Assembly (NCBI GenBank): GCA_029532415.1
Contig: JAQOTA010000050.1
Span: forward strand, 6,448,001 to 6,512,000
DNA length: 64,000 bases
Direction of reading: 5' to 3'
DNA from: Marasmius tenuissimus
Lineage: Eukaryota > Basidiomycota > Agaricomycetes > Agaricales > Marasmiaceae
Shown: positions 56,230 to 64,000 of the stretch, piece by piece
Layout: each line of letters starts with the position of its first letter
How positions within the stretch are numbered: position 1 is the first letter of the stretch
Made by a program: the position numbers and the translations under genes
The notes under the pieces: generated by a model
What the model saw: only the letters and a program-made list of their open reading frames with translations
What the model was told of the DNA's origin: nothing
The model's database searches: none

Positions 56230-58160
56230 ACCTTTCCATTTGACTAGGTGAGTTTTTGTTGGGAGTGGTCGGTTTCTCTCGCTAATTCTCGTTCATCATC
56301 AAGAAGGCAACGTTGAACCGGAGACAATACATGAGGGATGTTGAAGAGGTCTGATATATAAGATGCCGTAGGGGTACCGGTACGCATCGGTTCTCATTTG
56401 CACTCCAATCCTTTTGTCGTTCTAGCTGCTCAGCTACCCTTCCTTTGGTTTGTTTGACGGTTTAGTTTACACGGCGGTGACTGACGGACTTTTCTCAGGT
56501 CTTTTATCCTGGTGTCGCTGGCTGCGGGCAACATAAGAATATACGAACACAAATATGAAGAATCTGTTGCAACAGTCATGTTTTCCTTTTATCGTTCTTG
56601 CTGCTCGAGCCTTGGATATTATGGAATCTCCAGTTTTCACGTGCTGTCTCCCTGTCTCTTTTGTTTCGCTCTACCCAGGCTCACGGCTCGGATATCATAG
56701 CGGCGTCACTTGATTACGCCGACTGGAATATTTACATCCTTATCTTCCCTCTCGCGGACGTTGAAGGCCTATCTAAGCCATTGTCTGTCACTACGCGTCA
56801 ACTCATTCTTGGTCTTTCTTTCCGTTCGCGTTCGGGTCGACGCTTCTCATTATCGTTATTGATGGCAACGATGAATAGATGCATCATCTAGATGCCATCG
56901 CTACATCCAACCCACAACTCTGGGCCGTTTTACTTTGCGACTTACTTGATCGTCGGGTTTCCTTGCTGCACAAGGTGGTGTCGTCGTTGGTTTGTTTGAC
57001 GTGGTCGCGCTGTTCAAAATTGGGCACTGGGCAAGGTCAAACTTCGCCACTGTGTCTCTGCATTCTCCATTCAACTACGTCTGAGCCTACGATTTCGACA
57101 TGACCCTGCGGTTTCAACTTTAAACATGACAGGGTGTAGAGGGCTTTCTTTGATCTCGTGCCGCAGATGAACTGGTGGTAATTGTCGGATGGTCGACTGG
57201 CATCGCCTTTTTTAATCATGAAGGGACTGTGACTCCTCCAAGTCGCCTCTGTTCGGGATGTCGACCTCATCTCTTCTCTTACGGCCCCACCTACCTCCAT
57301 GCACTCTCTCGCCGCAGCGTTGTATTCTCCCTTTTATTTAATTTTTTGTTGCATACTCCTAGCCGCGCCGTTCTTGTTATCCCGTCTCCAAAATGGTCCA
57401 GACGATCTATAACCAAAGAGCTTCTCCCCATATCTAACATCGGGAATGCCAATGCTTCTCATATATTTGCTCCTATTCATTTGAGTAGGAGTGGTTGGCT
57501 ACCACTGCAATTCACCCTGCCTATTTGACTCTCAACTGTCGCTCTGCCCCGTTTCTGATTCTATGGATCGAGTGCGTCAGTTGTCCGTGGATTTGGGCTC
57601 GAAGTGGGGTGGTGGTTTCATTCAATTTGGTGCTGGGTGTATACTCTTCTTTCCCTGACGTTATGCGAGATGTCGGTTTCCCCGGTAACCCTCGTGATAT
57701 CTCAGGTTAAGGCTCGGATCTGCCGGCATCGGTGGGTTTTCCAGGACAATCTCCAATTCCTGAAGATGGCTGCCCGTCGCCTTCGGTTGAGATGGTCATA
57801 CACCACAACGGCTGCATTTCCTTGGGGTGTTTTCTCATCCTTTCCCCTCCTTTCACCCATCTACCCAGTTACCTTTCCTCAATCCTAACGTCACTCCTGC
57901 TATACATCTGCCCCAATGTTCGTGAGGAGCGTTTTGGTCTTGTTAATCATCGAGACGGCTCGGATATCAGCCAGAGGGTTTCATCTCGTGTACCTCATCG
58001 ATTATTTACTTACGCCCTGTACTTGTCATCGGTTTGTCGGCCCCGACTGTCAGTCCGTATACCTCCTGTATCGTCTATTCTAACTGTGATCCGCTCGCTT
58101 TGCAACCGCTTGTTACTCTTGTCTACTTGCGTACTCTCGAGTAGAGGAGTAGATGCCTAG
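56230..58160 (+). pseudogene. Decayed hydrophobic-protein-like region, D-E block copy
   Basis: Inverted counterpart of 20881-22780, with the same membrane-type pieces (LLEPWILWNLQFSRAVSLS near 56.6 kb; GGFIQFGAGC and LFFPDVMRDVGFPGN near 57.65 kb). Frames are interrupted at similar places in both copies, so the decay preceded the duplication. Confidence 0.45.
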
Positions 58161-58517
58161 GACCAGACTGCTAGGCACCAGCCGGTGACAACTGAGAAAG
58201 TGGGATAGAGTAGGTCCAAAACGGGACCAAGCGCAGGTTTTTATTTTAACTTATGAGAACATGAACACTACAAAAACAACCGAGTCACAATATACATCAA
58301 ATGGAAAGAGGAGGTGAATAAGTGTACGTGAATCACAAACCATTTAAGTAGCTCCATCTTGACAAATCCATTATAGTAATAAATAGAGGGAAAGAGAGAG
58401 AAAGAGATTTCAATAAGCACATTGGTGTAGGGGGGAACCAAAATACGATATCCCAAAGACAGAAAAACATCGATTTCCTGTTACAATGTGCAGAGCACTG
58501 TTGCGTGCTGAATCTCT

Positions 58518-59090
58518 TCAGAAAGTGTGAAGATAGTCCCCAAAGAGACTCTTGAGCGTGTCGAAGGCGACGCTGCCAATAGGGTAGCCCAACAACCCCG
58601 CCACCTTCCCAACGAGGTCCCCACCCTTGGTGTAGATCGTCTCGACAAAGCGGTGCTAAAGGTTGACCGGAATATGAGCAATCGGACTCGTGTGAATCAA
58701 ACAAGGCAGTTACATACTTGATACATTCCGCGGCTTTTCTCGTGGAACGCAACCCATCGGTTGTCGCCGCTCTTGTTCTTTTGACCATACTGGTGCTTGT
58801 CGCTAATGGTGACTTCGTAGTACCCGTCCGCATTCTTCTTGCCGAGGTTGTCTGCGTTGAACCACTCGACTTGGCAGAAGAAGGGGACTTCTCCGTTACC
58901 TACGATGCGCATCAGCACTGTGCAAACTTGATCAGGGAAAGGACAGACCTTGACTCTTGTTCTTAGCGACAAGAGCGTAGTACTCGGCAGTGCGTGTGCC
59001 CGACTGCTGCCACTCGAGTTTGATACGTTGCTTGGCTTCGTCGGCGGTGGAGGGAACGAGGAGAACGTCGCCTTTGTTGACAATGGGCAT
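58518..59090 (-). CDS. Seven-copy family protein, copy E
   Basis: Exons 59090-58949, 58899-58718 and 58655-58518, intact, 153 residues, with KNKSGDNRWVAFHEK in exon 2. Type II upstream flank with CATTATAAAAGCC on the minus strand about 100 bases before the ATG as a possible TATA box. X-type downstream sequence, the same as that of copy A. Confidence 0.85.
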
Positions 59091-60600
59091 GATGGTAGAT
59101 TGAAGGAGAAGGTGAGTTGTCGAAAAGACTGAAGTAGACTGAAGAGACTTGTGAGAGCTGGAGAGACAAAGGCGACTTGAACAAGGCTTTTATAATGTTC
59201 TTAGAAGGCAGAAGCTCCGTCACGTACCGTTCTCCATTGCTGTAGTCACATAAGGTATGCTACCACATTGATTATATTTTTTTCGAGATAGATGCGATGA
59301 ATGCCCGAGTACATGCCTCGACTCGAGTTCGATCTCAAGCTGTTAGCGGACCTGTCAATCCGAGTCGGATTGATCCTGTGCGTCTTTGAAGGTACCTGGG
59401 GAAACCTGAGGGTACTGGTGTGCCATTAATGGTCGGAGGGATGGACAGCCCGAAGAAAACACAGATAAACACCGATGTTCATTGAGGCGTTCACGGCATT
59501 TTAATTTTCCTTGAAGGTCCCGCGACGGGGAGTTGCCCGAATTGAGTTGTGGAGGTCACAAAGACCCCCCCGCCGTAGATCAATGCTATGTACTGTCACT
59601 GGCCACGGTTGTGGTGTGCTCTTCCAGTAGTGCTCAAGATCAAAGGTCAGATCACTACCAGTGAAGCGGGGTCATGGTAGTGTAGGACGGTTAATATGTG
59701 ACATGACAAGGTGTCCAACGGAGGACTTACCAGTCGACTAAACGCTGCAACGTGGCAGACAGGAGTTTTCGTCATATCGATAGATTTTGGACTCCATATC
59801 CTACCGTAGGACGCAAGCGACCGCTCCTTGGGCTGCCATTGAAACATACATGAGAACACCATCTATTAGATTCTGACATTGTCTTGTACGTTCTCGCTCG
59901 AGGTCGATGCAGGTACTTGACAAACAGATCCGACAGGAAGAACGTTAGACAAATACTACTCACCGGTGACCGCAATCGATACATGCAGAGTACGAATCAG
60001 CATTCGTCAACTTTAGGTAAAGGACACCCGATGTCCCACGCCTCTCGATCTTGTTGTGTCCACTGAGGACATTCGATCCGTTGTAAGCTTCTCAATCTCT
60101 GTTACATCTTCCAGGTCACAACTTGCTACCAGCGCCCTTACCCTGGAAGTTATGGGGTCGGGACTATCAAAGATGTAGGTTACTATATGCCTTTTCGGGC
60201 TCTCCATTCCAGGCGAACGAGCACCCCTCGAAATATCATCGGCTCGGGAGAACACTCGCTTCAATACGAGCGACATGTGAAGGACAATATCGATTCAGTA
60301 CTTGGTTTCCATTCGGAATGATGACAGACATACGGACACTCACCACCAAAATACCGTCTAACATCATTCTTCAGCACTGTGTCTATGTTGCGTACCCTTG
60401 TCATACTGTGGTGCCGCAACTCGCCCCGTCAAATCCATCCAGGTCCTCAATAAGATGGTTCCAAGAACGGAGTTTTGGAGCCACCGTGATGGATGCCTGA
60501 GCCTACTTACGTATATAAGCGCTACTTCAAAGCGCCGTGTCTGACTCGACCTGTACCAAACACATTTTTCGAACCCAGTCTAAATTCCATTCCCTTGACT
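59091..60600. repeat. Type II upstream region of copy E
   Basis: Collinear with the flanks of G and B. The junction with type I sequence of copy F is near 60600, as between G and A near 18950. No gene is supported. Confidence 0.55.
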
Positions 60601-61805
60601 GAGCTCTTGTGGAGTCAGGACTCGCGTTTTGCATACAGACATCCCAGTCTCACTTATGATGTAGTTCCAGACATGAAATTTCGAAAAGGAGAGGTATAAG
60701 TTCAGTGGCAAACGTTCGTATTCCCGTCATTAATTGGAATGGAAACTGAAGGGCCATTACCCCTCAGCATGCCAATCTAAATTACATCTGAGCGGGTACC
60801 ATTCCAGGTCCACGAGATATTCAGTGGCACTGAGCTGAAACTTGCAATAGCGAGACTAAAAAGTCAGGTAGTAACATACAGCTCGATATTCTCCAAGTGT
60901 GAAGGTATCCGGGATCATTGTCACAGTAAGCTATAGGTTGCTTTTGCCAGTGAACATTGACTAATTTCAAACACTCAGTAAGTATCTTCATTCAAACTAT
61001 TGACTTGCACGGCATATTCATATTCTCTACATGTATCATGATTTACTACGGCCACCAATGAGTGGTGTTTGTACAGGGTTCATCCTGTTGTGTGATGTAC
61101 CCACGTCGGCCTCGAGACTGAAGAACGTACAAGACTCGGCAAAAATTGATACGTGAGTTTTTGAATATATCTTGATCGCGGCCTGTGGTGAACAGTAGAA
61201 TCTAGAGTCCAAATTCTATCAATGCGTCAACAATACGTTCACGAAGGGAAACTTCCGTCCACCAGTATATCACATCGCTCAGACGACTGGTGAGCCCTCC
61301 CCAAAATAAATAGCTTATAGTGATTATTCTCCTCCATTACGATATTTCCCCTTTGCGAGCAGTCTAAGCACCGCAGGAGAGTATGCCACAACTATTTACA
61401 TAACTATTGACGGTGCATCATACGGCTCTATGCGCCGGTAATGAGGAGTTGCAGCCCTCACAACTGACTCAGGAAGGTTCGCGTCGAGGAGTTTTCTAGA
61501 ATCATCAAGTAGGCGCCACACCTTGATACAAGTAAGTCTAGACCCTCTCAGATGTTTGTCTCTGTTTCCTTCGGGTTTCTGGTGTCTCCGAATGCTAATA
61601 GTGCGCGAATTCCCTCGGATGTACACGGAAATCAATTGACATTAGATTGACGGTGGCGCCAACTCAGCTCAAGCGGAGGGTCGACTCCTGTAATCCGACC
61701 CGGTGTCAGGAATTCATGATGTGTATTTCGAAAATATTCTGAAATATGCTGTACAACCACAAAGGTAACAGAGACGGCGTGACAGAGCTCCAAGGTCCAA
61801 GAGGG
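60601..61805. repeat. Type I upstream region of copy F
   Basis: Matches the flanks of A, C and D, closest to C. It contains CCATTACCCCTCAGCATGCC (60752) and ends in the TATAAAAG promoter at 61806-61813. Confidence 0.55.
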
Positions 61806-61907
61806 TATAAAAGCCTCACTCGCATCGCTGGTCTTTCTTCAGAGCTCACAAGCTTCTCCAGTCAATTTCAATCTTCTTAACCCTCTCAACTCCTTAAAAC
61901 TACTATC

Positions 61908-62480
61908 ATGCCCATTGTTAACAAAGGCGACGTTCTCCTCGTTCCCTCCACCGCCGACGAAGCCAAGCAACGTATCAAACTCGAGTGGCAGCAGTCGGGC
62001 ACACGCACTGCCGAGTACTATGCTCTTGTCGCCAAGAACAAGAGTCAAGGTCTGTCCTTTCCCTGAGTATGTCTGCAGAGTGCTGATCCGAGTCACAGGT
62101 AACGGAGAAGTCCCCTTCTTCTGCCAAGTCGAGTGGTTCAACGCAGACAACCTCGGCAAGAAGAATGCGGACGGGTACTACGAAGTCACCATTAGCGACA
62201 AGCACCAGTATGGTCAAAAGAACAAGAACGGCGACAACTGATGGGTCGCGTTCCACGAGAAAAGCCGCGGAATGTATCAAGTATGTAACTGCCTTGTTTG
62301 ATTCACACGAGTCCGATTGCTCATATTCTGGTCAACCTTTAGCACCGCTTTGTCGAGACGATCTACACCAAGGGTGGGGACCTCGTTGGGAAGGTGGCGG
62401 GGTTGTTGGGCTACCCTATTGGCAGCGTCGCCTTCGATACGCTCAAGAGTCTCTTCGGCGACTATCTTCATACTTTCTAA
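61908..62480 (+). pseudogene. Seven-copy family gene, copy F, nonsense mutation
   Basis: Exons 61908-62049, 62099-62280 and 62343-62480 match the others. Codon 62239-62241 is TGA where all other copies have CGA (GDNRWVAF), truncating the product after about 94 residues. The change is C to T in a CpG. The promoter TATA box is intact, so a shortened product is possible. Confidence 0.8.
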
Positions 62481-64000
62481 AGTGATTCCGCGTGCAATAG
62501 TGCTCTGCAGACTATAGCAGGAAATGGATGTTTTGCTGTCTTTGGAATATTGTCTTTTGGTTCCCCCCTCCACAAATCTCTTGATTGAAACCTTCTCTTT
62601 CTCTCTCTTTCCTTCTCTTTATTGCTATAATGGATTTGTCAAGATGGAGCTAGATGGTTTGCGATTCACGTACACTTACTCACCTCCCCTTTCCATTTGA
62701 TGTTGTATGTTGTGACTCGGTTGTTTTTGTAGTGTTTTTTGGTCTCATAAGTTAGAATAAAAACCTGCACTTGGTCCCGTTTTGGACCTACTCCATCCCA
62801 ACTTTCTCAGTTGTCGCCGACTGGTGCTTACCAGTCTGGTCCTAGGTCTGGCTTTCCCTTACTACTCACTCACGAGCCTTTCTTGCTCCTCGGTAACATC
62901 GACCAATCAATGTTCACCATCCAACGTACAATTTACCCTCTTTCTCACCACATTACGGGCTCAAGCGATCCAGTGGTCAACGGCCTATCCGTCGTTTCTG
63001 CACGCTCAACGGCGTCAGAAGTATGGCTCGAAATACTGGGGATACATGCTGATTTGGTTAAGTGTTTGGCAATTTGGTATCATCTCCTTGAGCGAGATAT
63101 AGCTCACAGAGTCAATTCCAGGAGCCGTGTGTTCGGGATCGGGGGAAGTAAAGCCGTCGGGAACCGAGCTAAGCAGTATTGTGGGTGATTGTGTGCTCCA
63201 AATATTGGCAACGACATTGCCATCACGCCTAATTATCTCGTTTCTATTCCATGAAGTAGGACAACATCCCCTCGACCACTCACCCGTCCCCAAGTCGCCC
63301 GATCCAACAGTATTCTTACGAGAGTCACACTCAGTATATCCGGCGCAACGATTTCATCATTCCTGGCATCTACGGTAACGAAAGGCACGATCGTCGTAAC
63401 CACGACTAATCAAGAATTACAAGTCAACTATCAAACTTGCTCTCTTGTAAGAGACGGAAAGTACGGCTGTGTTTAGGAGCTTCCAAAGTTAGGACCGGCA
63501 CCGTTTGCAACGACCTACACTACTACAGCGCACGACTTCGTGGCCACCGATGTAGTGGCACCCGTAAAAGTCAACGGTACCATTAGAACCTGGTAGATCG
63601 CCTTCCTACTGAGTATAATTCTTATCGGGGCATTGGTTATTTATTGATGGTACGACGTGGCGTAGGATCAGCAGTAACCGACGTTTCGGATCCCAGATGG
63701 CACTTGGTCATGGGATTATTTGGGATAAGGTTGAATGAGGAGAGTTGTTGAATACTGACCTATTTCAATCAATTCGGATGGGGTTTCCCGTGTGACCGAA
63801 AAATTTTCTGGCATGAATTCGGATGGCAGGTCGGTGACTGGTGACACCGGTGGAAATTTCGTATGGAACAATGAGGGATAGGGCAGGCTGAGGGAGAATC
63901 ACGGCGGCTGAGAGTCGCCACCAGTCAAAATTTGCAGAATGCACCAGATTCAGGCCAAAAAATGGCAGAAAGTCCAATTTCTTGGCCTTTTGGGCCGCCC
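62481..64000. repeat. Y-type sequence downstream of copy F to the window end
   Basis: Parallels 45505-46980 downstream of copy C to about 63745. Beyond that, nothing is recognised. The run 63640-63720 (TTGGTTATTTATTGATGGTA) is shared with 46860-46930. Confidence 0.45.

Overview
The window looks like nuclear DNA of a filamentous basidiomycete, most likely an Agaricomycete. Every gene I could reconstruct is split by short GT-AG introns of about 40-60 bases. The three intact tRNA genes each carry an intron. The recognisable families (T5orf172 proteins, a probable TET/JBP-like dioxygenase, seven-helix membrane proteins, MULE and copia elements) are typical of that group. There is no sign of a bacterial or viral replicon.

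Most of the window is an accessory, repeat-built region organised around seven copies (called G, A, B, C, D, E and F, left to right) of a three-exon gene for a 153-residue protein I do not recognise. Five copies read open; B is frameshifted and F has a nonsense codon. The plus-strand copies A, C, D and F share one upstream sequence (type I, with TATAAAAG or a variant). The minus-strand copies G, B and E share another (type II). Two blocks, A to B (19.95-37.74 kb) and D to E (51.55-59.09 kb), have the same outer flanks. Their interiors hold a decayed membrane-protein-like gene, a tRNA cluster and a small secreted-peptide gene, and run in opposite directions. The simplest reading is a direct duplication followed by flipping of one interior through the inverted gene copies. 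A third, older interior lies between positions 1 and 16.7 kb, left of G.

Several mobile elements sit in this framework, and the duplicated blocks show the empty sites. (1) A 7.3-kb insertion (1819-9121) is bounded by an 11-bp direct repeat. It carries a MULE-type transposase, a probable TET/JBP-like gene with an in-frame stop, and a seven-exon gene for a proline-rich protein ending in paired CxxC motifs. (2) A 9.17-kb copia element (23667-32837, minus strand) has LTRs that look identical, an uninterrupted 2359-codon gag-pol frame, a copia-style half-tRNA primer site and a 5-bp target duplication. (3) A 1.24-kb non-autonomous element (35599-36835) has a 9-bp target duplication. (4) A 3.4-kb element with long inverted ends (about 40341-43749) carries a T5orf172 gene. 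(5) A 199-bp Harbinger-like MITE (46543-46741) and a 321-bp insertion (50224-50544) complete the list.

Ordinary content includes a ten-exon seven-helix membrane protein gene (11751-13329) and the tRNA genes for Tyr, Trp and Glu. Exon borders were placed by eye from reading frame, splice signals and phase agreement, without transcript data.
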